This document shows positions 1-8,582 of a DNA stretch of 64,000 nucleotides, one piece after another (positions within the stretch are counted from its first letter, which is position 1; each line of letters begins with the position of its first letter). The notes below the pieces were generated by a model. That model saw only the letters and a list, made by a program, of their open reading frames with translations. It made no database searches and was not told where the DNA came from. The stretch comes from Amycolatopsis sp. A133 (GTDB lineage Bacteria > Actinomycetota > Actinomycetes > Mycobacteriales > Pseudonocardiaceae). The stretch spans positions 278,608 to 342,607 of the forward strand of contig NZ_JAVHJU010000003.1 in the NCBI RefSeq assembly GCF_031082405.1, written 5' to 3'. The position numbers and the translations under genes are program-made.

Positions 1-882
1 GCCCAGCGGTACCGGTCGACCTCTCGCAGCTACGTCAGCCAGTGGGTGACGCTCGCCGAGGACGGCCAGCACCTGCGGCTCGCCTACGACCAGCCGGGCA
101 CCTGGAGCCTCAAGTACAACGGCTTCGCCGACCGCGTGCTCGGCCTCGACCTGGTCCCGCTCGGCGTCGCGGCGCAGGAGGCCGCCTGGTACCAGGCCCG
201 CGCGGGCGCCCACGGCGTCCTGCTCGACCCGCGCAACAACTACACCAAGGCCGACTGGGAGCTGTGGACGGCGGCGTGGCTGACCGACCACCCGGACGTC
301 CGCACCACCCTGGTCGAGGGGGTCTACAGCTACGCGAACACCACGCCGCAGCGGGTGCCCTTCAGCGACTGGTACGTCGTCGCCGACGCCACCCAGCGCG
401 GCTTCCAGGCCCGTCCGGTCGCCGGCGGCTACCTGGCCCTGCTGACCGGCCCGGCCGCTTCGACGACCGGGTGGCGGCGACTCCAGAACCAGCGCTCGGG
501 CAAGGTCCTGGCCGTCTCGGAGATGTCGCTGGCCGACACGGCCGAGGTGACGCAGTGGTCGGACAACGGCACCGCCGACCACCTCTGGGCCGTGGTGGAC
601 AACGGCGACGGCACCGTCCGGATCGTCAACCGCAACAGCGGCAAGGTCCTCGCCGTCCACGACCAGAGCCTCGACAACGGCGCCCACGTCCAGCAGTACC
701 GCGACAACGGCACGCCCGACCACAACTGGCGGATCACCGACGCCGGCGGCGGCTGGTCGAAGCTCGTCAACGTCCGCAGCGGCAAGGTGCTGGCGGTCGA
801 CCAGCAGTCCACGGCGGACGGCGCCCAGGTGACCCAATGGGACGACAACGGGTCGCCGGACCACCTGTGGCGGTTCGTCTGA
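1..882 (+). CDS. Glutaminase A-like secreted protein, C-terminal part, with ricin-type lectin tail
   Basis: The reading frame is open from base 1, so the true start lies outside the window; about 293 residues are visible. The first ~145 residues match the C-terminal part of the fungal/actinobacterial glutaminase A-like family (DUF4965/DUF1793, six-hairpin fold): note LKYNGFADRVLGLDL, NNYTKADWELWTAAW and PFSDWYVV followed by GFQARPVAGGYLALL. The last ~130 residues form a ricin-B type beta-trefoil with three repeats, each carrying SGKVLAV then a DNG-x-x-DH-x-W signature. Such proteins are exported and the lectin domain binds carbohydrate. The actual substrate cannot be told from the C-terminus. 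It stops 24 bases before the polyamine operon, and I see no functional link between them. Confidence 0.85.
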   Translation, partial: AQRYRSTSRSYVSQWVTLAEDGQHLRLAYDQPGTWSLKYNGFADRVLGLDLVPLGVAAQEAAWYQARAGAHGVLLDPRNNYTKADWELWTAAWLTDHPDVRTTLVEGVYSYANTTPQRVPFSDWYVVADATQRGFQARPVAGGYLALLTGPAASTTGWRRLQNQRSGKVLAVSEMSLADTAEVTQWSDNGTADHLWAVVDNGDGTVRIVNRNSGKVLAVHDQSLDNGAHVQQYRDNGTPDHNWRITDAGGGWSKLVNVRSGKVLAVDQQSTADGAQVTQWDDNGSPDHLWRFV

Positions 883-906
883 CCCCCGTTTGCGACACTG
901 GCGCCC

Positions 907-2055
907 GTGTGCGCCGACTTCACCCGGATCCGCCGGTTCCTCGACGAGCGGGACCCGCCGACGCCGTGCTTGGTCGTCGACACCGAGGTCGTCGCGGCCC
1001 GGGCGCGGGAGTTCGGTGCGGCGTTCCCCGGCGCGCTGATCCGGTACGCGGTCAAGGCCAACCCGGCCCCGCCGGTGCTCGACGCGCTGGTGGCGGCCGG
1101 GATCGGCTTCGACGTCGCCGGGCCGGCCGAGCTCGCGCTCTGCCTCGAGCGCGGCGCCGACCCGGCGGCGATCGCCTACGGCAACCCGATCAAGAAACCG
1201 CGGGACATCGCCTTCGCCCACGAGCGCGGGGTCCGGGAGTTCACTTCGGACGCCCCGGCCGACGTCGACCACCTCGGCCGGTACGCGCCGGGTTCGGCCG
1301 TGTCGATCCGCGTCGTGCTCGACGCGCCGGACTCGGCGACGCCGTTCGGCCGGAAGTTCGGCTGTGAACCGGCCGAAGCCCTGGACCTCGTGCTGCGCGC
1401 GGCCGCGCGGGGGCTGCGGCCCGGTATCGCCTTCCACGTCGGCTCGCAGCAGCCGGACCGCACCGCCTGGGAGATCGGCATCGCCACGGCGGCGAAGCTG
1501 TTCGGCGAGGCGGCGGCGCACGGCGTCAGGATGACGCGGCTGAACCTCGGTGGCGGCTTCGCGACCACCCACCGCACGGCCGTCCCGCCGTTGGCCGCGT
1601 ACGCGGCGACGATCGCCGCGGCGCTCGACACGCACTTCGCCCGGGACCGGCCCGAGCTGATGCTGGAGCCGGGGCGGGTGCTCGTCGCCGACGCGGGCCT
1701 GCTGCGGACCGAGGTCGTGCTGGTCGCGCACCGGGACCAGCGGCGCTGGGTGTACCTCGACATCGGCCGCTACAACGGGCTCGCCGAGGCCGAGAACGAA
1801 GCGATCGCCTACCGGTTCGAGCCGGTGGCGGCGCACGACGGCCCGAGCGGGCCGGTGGTGCTGGCCGGGCCCACCTGCGACGGCGACGACGTGCTCTACC
1901 GGCGGACGCCGTACGAGCTGCCGCTGTCCCTGCGGACCGGCGACCGGCTCGACCTGCCGGGCACCGGTGCCTACACCGCGAGCTACGCGTCGGTCGGGTT
2001 CAACGGGATCGAGCCGCTGCGCACCCACTGCCTGGGGCGGTGGGGCGATGTCTGA
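907..2055 (+). CDS. Ornithine/lysine-type decarboxylase (fold III, PLP)
   Basis: PLP-dependent alanine-racemase-fold decarboxylase of 382 residues, expected to turn ornithine (or lysine) into putrescine (or cadaverine) in the cytoplasm. The PLP lysine is K50 in RYAVKANP, the HVGSQ and GGGF phosphate-binding motifs follow, and the catalytic CDGDD cysteine is C324. Length and motifs fit eukaryote-like ornithine decarboxylases better than diaminopimelate decarboxylase, which usually carries a longer substrate loop and different C-terminal specificity residues. The GTG start at 907 lies just after the previous stop. The gene overlaps speD by 8 bases, and the neighbouring AdoMet decarboxylase and spermidine synthase make polyamine synthesis the clear role. 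Ornithine versus lysine preference is not decided. Confidence 0.88.
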   Translation: MCADFTRIRRFLDERDPPTPCLVVDTEVVAARAREFGAAFPGALIRYAVKANPAPPVLDALVAAGIGFDVAGPAELALCLERGADPAAIAYGNPIKKPRDIAFAHERGVREFTSDAPADVDHLGRYAPGSAVSIRVVLDAPDSATPFGRKFGCEPAEALDLVLRAAARGLRPGIAFHVGSQQPDRTAWEIGIATAAKLFGEAAAHGVRMTRLNLGGGFATTHRTAVPPLAAYAATIAAALDTHFARDRPELMLEPGRVLVADAGLLRTEVVLVAHRDQRRWVYLDIGRYNGLAEAENEAIAYRFEPVAAHDGPSGPVVLAGPTCDGDDVLYRRTPYELPLSLRTGDRLDLPGTGAYTASYASVGFNGIEPLRTHCLGRWGDV

Positions 2056-2407
2056 GGTCGGCCGATTCACCGGCCGGCACGTGCTCGCCGAACTGCACGG
2101 CGTCGACCCGGGGCTGCTCGACGACCCCGAGCGCCTGGGGGAGCTGCTCCGGGCGGCGGTGACGGAGGCGGGTGCGACGGTCCTCGACGTCGTGGCCCAG
2201 CGGTTCGCCCCGCAGGGCGCCACGGTGATCGCCCTGCTGGCCGAATCGCACGCCTCCGTGCACACGTACCCGGAGCACGGGTCGCTCTTCGCCGACGTGT
2301 TCACCTGCGGGGAACGCGCCGATCCCGAACAAGCCGTGCGGTTGCTGGCCACGTCGCTGCACGCCGCTTCGGTCCACCTGTCGGTCCTCCACCGGGGAGA
2401 ACGCTGA
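2048..2407 (+). CDS. speD: S-adenosylmethionine decarboxylase proenzyme
   Basis: Pyruvoyl enzyme of 119 residues that decarboxylates AdoMet to supply aminopropyl groups for spermidine synthesis. It is of the short bacterial class 1B (SpeH-like) type. The self-cleavage motif LAESHASVHTYPEHG is present: cleavage before the first Ser creates the pyruvoyl group. The cysteine in VFTCG is the usual catalytic Cys. I chose the ATG at 2048, which overlaps the decarboxylase stop; an in-frame upstream start would add residues encoded inside that gene. It overlaps speE by one base, so the three genes form one operon. Confidence 0.93.
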   Translation: MSEVGRFTGRHVLAELHGVDPGLLDDPERLGELLRAAVTEAGATVLDVVAQRFAPQGATVIALLAESHASVHTYPEHGSLFADVFTCGERADPEQAVRLLATSLHAASVHLSVLHRGER

Positions 2408-3279
2408 TGCCCCTGATCCACGAACCGGTCGGCGACGGCCTCACCCGCGTCTGGGAGGTCGGTGACGTGCGGTTCCACGCGCACACGCCCTACCAGGAGG
2501 TGCTGATCGGCGAGACCGCGCAAGGGGTTTCGCTGTTCTGCGACGGCGAGCGCCAGAGCACCGAGGCGAGCCAGCTGGTCTACCACGAAGCCCTGATGGT
2601 GCCCGCGCTGCTGCTGGCCGAGCGGGTGCGGCGGGTGCTGGTCATCGGGTCGAGCGAGGGGGTCGCGAGCGAGCTGGCGGTCGACGCGGGCGCTTCGCTC
2701 GTCGACCACGTCGACATCGACGCCCAAGCCGTGCGCGCCTGCGCCGAGCACCTGCCCTACGGCTACACCCCGGCGGAGCTGGCCCGCGCCGAGCGCGGGG
2801 ACGGGCCGATCCGGGTGTCCTATGAGGACGGCTGGCGGTTCCTGGCCGCGGCGGAAGACCGGGGCGAGACCTACGACGTGGTCGTGATCGACCTGCCGGA
2901 CGAGAACACCGACCCGGACGCGCAGCACAACCGCTTGTACGGCACGGATTTCCTCGCCCGCTGCGCGCGCCTGCTGGCGCCCGGCGGCGTGGTGACCGGC
3001 CAGGCGGGCTGCCCGACGCTGTGGCGCAACGAGACCCTGCGTGCGTCCTGGCGGCGGTTCCGCGAGGTGTTCGGGACGGTGCTCTACTTCGGGTCCGACG
3101 AGCACGAGTGGGCTTTCCTGTCCGGCCGGGTCGACCGGGTGGCGGAGCCGGGCGCGCTGGTGGCGCGGCGGTTCGCGCAGCGGGGGAGCGCGGCGGCGAC
3201 GCTGGACGCCGAAGCGCTGCTCGGCGGCTGCACGCCGCCGCATTCACTCCGCCGCGGGAGTGGTTCGGACCAGTCTTGA
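2407..3279 (+). CDS. speE: Spermidine synthase
   Basis: Aminopropyltransferase of 290 residues that moves the aminopropyl group of decarboxylated AdoMet onto putrescine. The Rossmann methyltransferase-like core shows RVLVIGSSEGVASEL (decarboxy-AdoMet site), DHVDID and the VVVIDLPDENTDPDAQHNRLY segment, equivalent to the DSSDP catalytic loop. The motif is variant (DLPDEN), so the diamine acceptor may differ from putrescine. It is the third gene of the polyamine operon, with its ATG overlapping the speD TGA. Nearby decarboxylase and speD support the call. Confidence 0.88.
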   Translation: MPLIHEPVGDGLTRVWEVGDVRFHAHTPYQEVLIGETAQGVSLFCDGERQSTEASQLVYHEALMVPALLLAERVRRVLVIGSSEGVASELAVDAGASLVDHVDIDAQAVRACAEHLPYGYTPAELARAERGDGPIRVSYEDGWRFLAAAEDRGETYDVVVIDLPDENTDPDAQHNRLYGTDFLARCARLLAPGGVVTGQAGCPTLWRNETLRASWRRFREVFGTVLYFGSDEHEWAFLSGRVDRVAEPGALVARRFAQRGSAAATLDAEALLGGCTPPHSLRRGSGSDQS

Positions 3280-3461
3280 CCTTCGATTCCCCGAAAATTG
3301 TGCCCCGGGAAACCTGAATTGGCGGGAAATGGATTTCCCGTACTCTCCCGAGTCGTGTTACTCCGTTCAGTGGCCGTCGGAAAGGTTGCGATCGCGCTAC
3401 GATCCTCTCCGCGCGCGATCATCATCACCACCAGGCACCGTGGCCCATTTGGAGGAGCGTC

Positions 3462-4088
3462 ATGCTCGGTATGTCGGTCGTAGCCGCAATGATCCTGTCC
3501 ACCCTCGCCGCGCCCGTCGATTCCGCGGCGGCGTCGGCTCCGGCCGAAAAGATCACGCTCGACATCAAGACCATCAACGGCTCCGGCTGCCCGGCGGGCA
3601 CGGCCACCGCGTCGGCCGACGTCGCGTCCGACAACACGTCGTTCACGGTGCACTACACGAACTTCACCGCCAAGGCCGGCAATGGCGTGTCGGCGCTCGA
3701 AGGCCGGAAGAACTGCCAGATCAACGTGCTCGTCCACGTGCCGCAGGGCTTCACCTACGCGATCGCCGCGGCGGAGTACCGCGGCTTCGCGCACATCGAA
3801 AGCGGGGCGAGCGCGCTCGAGCAGGCCAACTACTACTTCACCGGGACGGCGCCGACCGCCCGGGTGCGGCACACCTTCCCCGGTCCGTTCCACGGCGTGT
3901 GGCGGGCGACCGACACCACCGACGTGGCGGAGCTGGTGTTCGCCCCGTGCGGCGAGAGCCGAAACTTGAACATCAATGCGGAACTGCGGGCCGACGCGGG
4001 TGGCTCATCCGGTTCGAGTTACATCGAAATGGATTCCGAACACGCGAGCGTGGACACGATTTACCACTTCGCGTGGAAGACCTGCTGA
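3462..4088 (+). CDS. DUF4360 family secreted protein
   Basis: A 208-residue protein starting at ATG 3462 behind a strong GGAGGAG ribosome site. Residues 1-25 are a Sec signal peptide with a likely cleavage near AAASA. The mature part resembles the DUF4360 family: it opens with KITLDIKTINGSGCPAGTATAS, has four cysteines (Cys in SGCP, in KNCQ, in APCGE and at the C-terminus) that probably form two disulfides, and a beta-rich body. These proteins occur in actinomycetes and fungi and have no assigned function. The gene is monocistronic, followed by a strong terminator. Confidence 0.85.
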   Translation: MLGMSVVAAMILSTLAAPVDSAAASAPAEKITLDIKTINGSGCPAGTATASADVASDNTSFTVHYTNFTAKAGNGVSALEGRKNCQINVLVHVPQGFTYAIAAAEYRGFAHIESGASALEQANYYFTGTAPTARVRHTFPGPFHGVWRATDTTDVAELVFAPCGESRNLNINAELRADAGGSSGSSYIEMDSEHASVDTIYHFAWKTC

Positions 4089-4111
4089 ATTTCGCGGCCA
4101 TTGTCACGGCG

Positions 4112-4147
4112 CCCGCTCACCGGGACCCCAGCCGGTGAGCGGGTTTG
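4112..4147 (+). terminator. Intrinsic terminator after the DUF4360 gene
   Basis: Perfect 12-bp arms CCCGCTCACCGG and CCGGTGAGCGGG separated by 8 bases, followed by a short T run. It lies 23 bases after the DUF4360 stop. Confidence 0.85.
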
Positions 4148-4251
4148 CCGTCCGCCTCGCACGTGGGGTGACCAGCAGTACGTCTGGCCGCCGCGGCCGA
4201 CGGACGCGGGCGCCGTTGTGATGGCCCGGCCACGTCCGCCGTGCGTCGGCG

Positions 4252-4374
4252 TCAGCTGCGGACCGGACGGCGTTCCCCCTCGGCCGAGGGCACCAAGCGG
4301 CACCGCCGCTCGAACCGCTCCATGAGGACGGTAGCGATCAGGACGGCCACTGGGGTGCTCACCGCGATCCACAT
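4252..4374 (-). CDS. Small single-span membrane protein (40 aa)
   Basis: Short open frame of 40 residues: MWIAVSTPVAVLIATVLM forms one hydrophobic helix, followed by a basic tail with ERFERRC and RPVRS. The start lies 29 bases after the MarR gene stop on the same strand, so it could be the second gene of that unit. The ribosome site is weak (GTAGG). Tiny proteins of this shape (N-terminal helix plus a basic tail) occur in actinomycetes but I cannot assign a function. The call rests on the composition of the frame and its position alone. Confidence 0.45.
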   Translation of the reverse strand: MWIAVSTPVAVLIATVLMERFERRCRLVPSAEGERRPVRS

Positions 4375-4403
4375 ACCGGAAACCTACCCAGCCGCCCGGG
4401 CTC

Positions 4404-4853
4404 TCAATCGCCCGCGGACAGCCGGGTGATCAGATCCAGCAGCCCGGCGCGGAACGCGTCGTCGTCGCCGAGGCCGCCGAGCAGGGCGGGTTCGGCCCGC
4501 ACGGCCCGCTCGTGCACCTCCCGGCCGTCCGCGGTCAGCCGGGTCAGCTGACGACGGCCGTCGGCCGGGTCCGCGGATCGGGTGACGAACCCGGCCTTGG
4601 CCAGCCGATCGAGGGTGCGGCTCATCGTCTGGTCGGTCACCTGGCAGCGCTGGGCGAGCGTCCGCTGGGGGAGCGGTCCGTCGCGCAGGGTGTGCAGCGC
4701 GATGAGACCCGCGTGGGTGAGTCCCATGCCGTCGAGCACGGCCACCCAGCGTTGCTCCACCAGGCGCGCGGCCACGGCCAGCAGCCGGCCCGTGGGCCAC
4801 GTGCTCAGGTCGGGTCCGGGGGTCGTGCTCACCGTCACTGTGCTCACCGTCAC
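4404..4853 (-). CDS. MarR family transcriptional regulator
   Basis: Winged-helix regulator of 149 residues. The DNA-binding part reads LPQRTLAQRCQVTDQTMSRTLDRLAKAGFVTR followed by the wing DPADGRRQ, typical of MarR. It is divergent from the MMPL transporter, with an excellent palindrome between them, so it most likely represses the transporter and itself until a ligand binds. The GTG start at 4853 is followed by another in-frame GTG at 4838, inside a short direct repeat that encodes TVSTVTVST; either may be used. Confidence 0.9.
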   Translation of the reverse strand: MTVSTVTVSTTPGPDLSTWPTGRLLAVAARLVEQRWVAVLDGMGLTHAGLIALHTLRDGPLPQRTLAQRCQVTDQTMSRTLDRLAKAGFVTRSADPADGRRQLTRLTADGREVHERAVRAEPALLGGLGDDDAFRAGLLDLITRLSAGD

Positions 4854-4881
4854 TCGGGGGTCGTCCGGGTTCGTCGTGCAG

Positions 4882-4904
4882 AATGTTCAGCTTGCTGAAC
4901 AATT
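4882..4904. promoter_or_regulatory. MarR-type operator
   Basis: Palindrome with perfect arms GTTCAGC and GCTGAAC (4885-4891 and 4894-4900) around a 2-base centre, extended by partly matching A/T flanks. It sits between the divergent MarR gene and the MMPL transporter, just upstream of the transporter ribosome site, where a bound repressor would block both genes. Confidence 0.75.
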
Positions 4905-4938
4905 GGGCGTGTTCGCGCTCGAAAGGACCTTAGCGACC

Positions 4939-7002
4939 ATGAACGACAACCCGCGCCGCCTCCGCTGGCTGATCCCGGCCCTCCTGGTGATCGCCTGGCT
5001 CGGGCTGGGCGGGTTCGGCGGCCCGTTCGCCGGGAAGCTCAGCGAGGTCGCGAAGAACGACAACGCCGCCTTCCTGCCGCAGTCCGCCGAAGCCACCGAG
5101 GTCTCCGACGAGCAGAAGGGGTTCAGCCCGCGCCAGGTGCTGCCCGCGACGGTCGTCGCCGAGCGCACCAGCGGCCTGACCGACGGCGACCGGCGGTTCC
5201 TCGAGGTCAAGGCGCAGGAACTGGGCAGCGTGCCCGGCGTGGCCGGCCCGCTCGGGAAGCCGCAGCCCGCCCCGCGGGACGACCAGGCCGTGCAGCTGGC
5301 GGTGCCGATCTTCGCCGACGGCAACCCCGCCGACGTCGTCGAGGAGGTCCGGGCCCGCCTCGGCGGCGCCCCCGCCGGCCTGAGCGTGCTGGTCACCGGA
5401 CCGGCCGGGCAGATCGCCGACCTGGTGCAGGCGTTCGGCGGCATCGACGGCATCCTGCTGCTCGTCGCCGGCGGCGTGGTCGCGCTCATCCTGATCGCGG
5501 TCTACCGCAGCCCGGTGCTGCCGTTCCTGGTGCTGCTGTCGGCGGTGTTCGCGCTCGGGCTCGCCAGCCTCGTCGTCTACCTGCTGGCCAAGCACGACGT
5601 CCTCGCGCTCAACGGCCAGAGCCAAGGCATCCTCTCGATCCTGGTCTTCGGCGCGGCAACCGACTACGCGCTGCTGGTCGTCGCGCGGTTCCGCGAGCAG
5701 CTGCGCGACACCCCGAGCCGGTTCGACGCACTGAAACTCGCCTGGCGCGCGACGCTCGAGCCGATCGTGGCCTCGGCGGGGACCGTGGTGCTCGGCGTGC
5801 TGTGCCTGCTGTTCAGCGACCTCAACTCGAACAAGGGGCTCGGCCCGGTCGCGGCGATCGGCATCGGCGCCGCGCTGCTGGCGTCCACGACGTTCCTGCC
5901 CGCCGCGCTGGCCCTGTGCGGGCGCGGGGCGTTCTGGCCGTTCAAGCCCGCGCTGGGCTCGCCGCACCCGGAGACGGCCGGGAGCTGGGGCCGGATCGCG
6001 CGCCTGGTCGGCCGCCGCCCCCGCACGGTCTGGGTGGTCACGGCGCTGGTGCTCGGCATCGGCGTCGCGTTCCTGCCGCAGCTCAAGGCGTCCGGCACCG
6101 CGCAGTCCGACGTCTTCCTCACCGAGGTCGAGTCCGGGACGGGGCAGGAGATCCTCGGCCGGCACTTCCCGGGCGGCCTCGGCGCACCCGCGATCACGAT
6201 CGCCGACGCCGGCGCGCTGCCCGCGGTCCTGGCGGCGTCCACAGTGGACGGAGTGGCGCAGTCCGTCCCGCTGCCGGGCCCCGACGGCCGCCCCAAGGTG
6301 GTCGGCGGCCGCGTGCAGATCCTGTCGGTGCTGACCGACCCGGCGGACTCGGAGGCGGCGATCGCGACGGTCGGCAGGCTGCGCGACGCGGTGCACGCGG
6401 TGCCCGGCGCGAACGCGAAGGTGGGCGGCCCGACGGCGATCCAGCTGGACACGCAGCAGACGTCGAAGCACGACCGCGCGCTCATCATCCCGATCGTGCT
6501 GCTGGTGATCTTCCTGGTGCTGGCCCTGCTGCTGCGGTCGCTGCTGGCCCCGTTGCTGCTGATCGCCACGGTGGTCCTTTCGTTCGCGGCGACGATGGGC
6601 GTGTCGGCGCTGGTGTTCAACCACGTCCTGGACTTCCCGGGCGCGGACCCGGTCGTGCCGCTGTTCGGGTTCGTCTTCCTGGTGGCGTTGGGCATCGACT
6701 ACAACATCTTCCTGATGACCCGGGTGCGCGAGGAGGCACTGACGCGGGGCACGCGCGAGGGCACCTTGCGGGGGCTGTCGCTGACCGGCGGCGTCATCAC
6801 CTCGGCCGGGGTGGTGCTGGCGGCGACGTTCTCGGCGCTCGCGGTGATCCCGATCCTGTTCCTGGCGCAGATCGCGTTCATCGTCGCCTTCGGGGTCCTG
6901 CTGGACACGCTGCTGGTCCGGTCGCTACTGGTCCCGGCGCTGACCGTCGACGTCGGGCGCCGGATCTGGTGGCCCTCGAAGCTGGCGCGCCGGGACGTCT
7001 GA
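4939..7002 (+). CDS. MMPL/RND family transporter
   Basis: Inner-membrane exporter of 687 residues, resembling the MmpL/ActII-3 branch of the RND superfamily, which moves lipids or drugs using the proton gradient. The duplicated layout is clear: one N-terminal span, a periplasmic loop, five clustered spans, then the same again. Each half carries the proton-relay GxxxDY motif: FGAATDYALLV and ALGIDYNIFL. The ATG at 4939 follows a GAAAGGA ribosome site. It is divergent from MarR and separated from it by the operator, so it is probably an inducible drug or metabolite exporter. Its substrate is unknown. Confidence 0.9.
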   Translation: MNDNPRRLRWLIPALLVIAWLGLGGFGGPFAGKLSEVAKNDNAAFLPQSAEATEVSDEQKGFSPRQVLPATVVAERTSGLTDGDRRFLEVKAQELGSVPGVAGPLGKPQPAPRDDQAVQLAVPIFADGNPADVVEEVRARLGGAPAGLSVLVTGPAGQIADLVQAFGGIDGILLLVAGGVVALILIAVYRSPVLPFLVLLSAVFALGLASLVVYLLAKHDVLALNGQSQGILSILVFGAATDYALLVVARFREQLRDTPSRFDALKLAWRATLEPIVASAGTVVLGVLCLLFSDLNSNKGLGPVAAIGIGAALLASTTFLPAALALCGRGAFWPFKPALGSPHPETAGSWGRIARLVGRRPRTVWVVTALVLGIGVAFLPQLKASGTAQSDVFLTEVESGTGQEILGRHFPGGLGAPAITIADAGALPAVLAASTVDGVAQSVPLPGPDGRPKVVGGRVQILSVLTDPADSEAAIATVGRLRDAVHAVPGANAKVGGPTAIQLDTQQTSKHDRALIIPIVLLVIFLVLALLLRSLLAPLLLIATVVLSFAATMGVSALVFNHVLDFPGADPVVPLFGFVFLVALGIDYNIFLMTRVREEALTRGTREGTLRGLSLTGGVITSAGVVLAATFSALAVIPILFLAQIAFIVAFGVLLDTLLVRSLLVPALTVDVGRRIWWPSKLARRDV

Positions 7003-7081
7003 GCGGCCCCGTCCGTCCTCCGGTGATGAGTTCTCGCGCCTCCGCCCGTCATACCTGCGACGGACACAACGAGGCGTAAGG

Positions 7082-8089
7082 ATGAACGTGATGAGTGTGG
7101 ACACGGGGCTGGAGGAGCCGGGCGTGCAGGATCTGGTCGACATCGGCGAGCCGGCGTTCTCGGGGCTGGCGCAGCGGCACCGGCGGGAGCTGCACGTGCA
7201 CTGCTACCGGATGCTCGGGTCGTTCGAGGACGCCGAGGACACCGTGCAGGAGACGTTCCTGCGGGCCTGGCGGCGGCGGGAAACCTTCGAGGGGCGCTCG
7301 ACGTTCCGGGCCTGGCTGTACCGGATCGCCACCAACGCCTGCCTGGACCTGCTCGCCAAGTGCCGCCCGGAGCCGGCGGCCGGGGGTGAGGTGCCGTGGC
7401 TGCAGCCCTACCCGGACCGGCTGCTCGACGAGCTGCCCGCGGGCGGTGCCGACGAGCCGGAGACCGTCGCCGTCGCGCGGGAGACGATCGAGCTGGCCTA
7501 CCTGGTCGCCGTGCAGCACCTCGCGCCGCGGCCGCGGGCCGTGCTGATCCTGCGGGATGTGCTCGGCTGGCCGGCCAAGGACGTCGCGGAGCTGCTCGGG
7601 GACTCCGTCAACTCCGTGAACAGCGCCCTGCAGCGGGCGCGGGCCGGCATGCGGGAGCACCTGCCCGCCGAGCGGCAGGACTGGACCGGCGGCGAGGAGG
7701 ACGCCGGGACGCGCGAGCTGGTGCGCCGCTACACCGACGCCAGCGTGGCCCCCGACGTCGGGCGGATCGCCGCCCTGCTGCGGGACGACGTGCGCTGCTC
7801 GATGCCGCCCACGCCGGGCCTGCACGTCGGCCGGGACGTGGTGGTGAACGACTGGGTCGAGAGCGGGTTCGAGAGCATGTCGCACCTGCGTGCCGTCGGC
7901 ACGTCCGTGAACCGGCAGCCCGCCGTCGCCTTCTACCTCTGGCGGGAGCAGGAGGGCGCGTACCTGCCGCTGGCGATCGACGTCCTGCGCATCACCGGCG
8001 GCGCGATCGCCGAGATCATTTCGTTCCACGAGGACCGCTTCCCGCGGCTCGGGCTGCCGGCGCGCCTGCCGTCGGACGGCACGGAATAG
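7082..8089 (+). CDS. ECF RNA polymerase sigma factor with SnoaL-like C-terminal domain
   Basis: 335-residue sigma-70 family protein of the SigG/SigJ-like ECF groups that carry a C-terminal NTF2/SnoaL-like domain. Region 2 is at about residues 25-95 (CYRMLGSFEDAEDTVQETFLRAWR), region 4 at about 150-205 (LILRDVLGWPAKDVAELLGDSVNSVNSALQRARAGMR), and the SnoaL-like fold occupies residues ~212-325 (RRYTDASVAPDVGRIAALLRDD onward). In these groups the C-terminal domain replaces a separate anti-sigma factor as the control element. The ATG at 7082 has a TAAGGA ribosome site. The downstream membrane gene follows after 14 bases and is probably co-transcribed. Confidence 0.92.
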   Translation: MNVMSVDTGLEEPGVQDLVDIGEPAFSGLAQRHRRELHVHCYRMLGSFEDAEDTVQETFLRAWRRRETFEGRSTFRAWLYRIATNACLDLLAKCRPEPAAGGEVPWLQPYPDRLLDELPAGGADEPETVAVARETIELAYLVAVQHLAPRPRAVLILRDVLGWPAKDVAELLGDSVNSVNSALQRARAGMREHLPAERQDWTGGEEDAGTRELVRRYTDASVAPDVGRIAALLRDDVRCSMPPTPGLHVGRDVVVNDWVESGFESMSHLRAVGTSVNRQPAVAFYLWREQEGAYLPLAIDVLRITGGAIAEIISFHEDRFPRLGLPARLPSDGTE

Positions 8090-8103
8090 CCCGGAGGAAC
8101 GTC

Positions 8104-8547
8104 GTGACCAGCACGAACGAAACCGCGGTCCGCGCACGCCCGTTCCGCGGGCTCGCCGGCACCGGCCTCGTGGCCACCCTCGCGGCGATGGCGGCCACCA
8201 CCCTCGCCGCTGCGGTGGCCCGGGCCGCCGGCGTCGGCTTCGAAATCCCCGACGGCGGCGAGACGATTCCCTTGCCCGGGTTCGCCGTGGTGACCGGCTT
8301 CTGCTCGGCCGTGGGCGTCGTCATCGCACTGGCGCTCCTGCGCTGGAGCGCCCGCCCCGCCCGGCGATTCGTGGGGACGGCGGTGCCGCTGGCCGCGATC
8401 TCGCTGGTCCCGCCCTTCCTCGCCGGGGCGGCCACCGGCACCGCTGCCGCGCTGGCCGGGCTGCACCTCGTCGCGGCGGCGGTGGTGATCCCGACCCTGG
8501 CACGGAGCCTGGGCGCCCGCAGCCACACGATCGTCGCCTCGCGGTGA
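8104..8547 (+). CDS. DUF6069-like four-helix membrane protein
   Basis: A 147-residue protein with four hydrophobic segments (about residues 17-40, 58-82, 92-112, 117-138) linked by short loops. The pattern, including an AAA-rich first helix and a GFEIPDGGETIPLPGFA loop, resembles the actinobacterial DUF6069 family of unknown function. GTG start at 8104 behind GGAGGA. It lies just after the ECF sigma gene, so it may be a target or partner of that factor. It ends in front of a perfect terminator. Confidence 0.7.
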   Translation: MTSTNETAVRARPFRGLAGTGLVATLAAMAATTLAAAVARAAGVGFEIPDGGETIPLPGFAVVTGFCSAVGVVIALALLRWSARPARRFVGTAVPLAAISLVPPFLAGAATGTAAALAGLHLVAAAVVIPTLARSLGARSHTIVASR

Positions 8548-8552
8548 CAAGT

Positions 8553-8582
8553 CTTCGGCTCGCCCGGCCGGGCGAGCCGAAG
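8553..8582. terminator. Terminator palindrome after the sigma-factor unit
   Basis: CTTCGGCTCGCCCGG is followed directly by its exact reverse complement, giving a 30-bp perfect palindrome only six bases after the membrane protein stop. It could also stop transcription from the right. Confidence 0.75.

Noticed and set aside
42..1367. Long plus-strand frame across the first two genes
   Set aside because: Arg/Pro-rich, overlaps two recognised genes in another frame, and has no domain.
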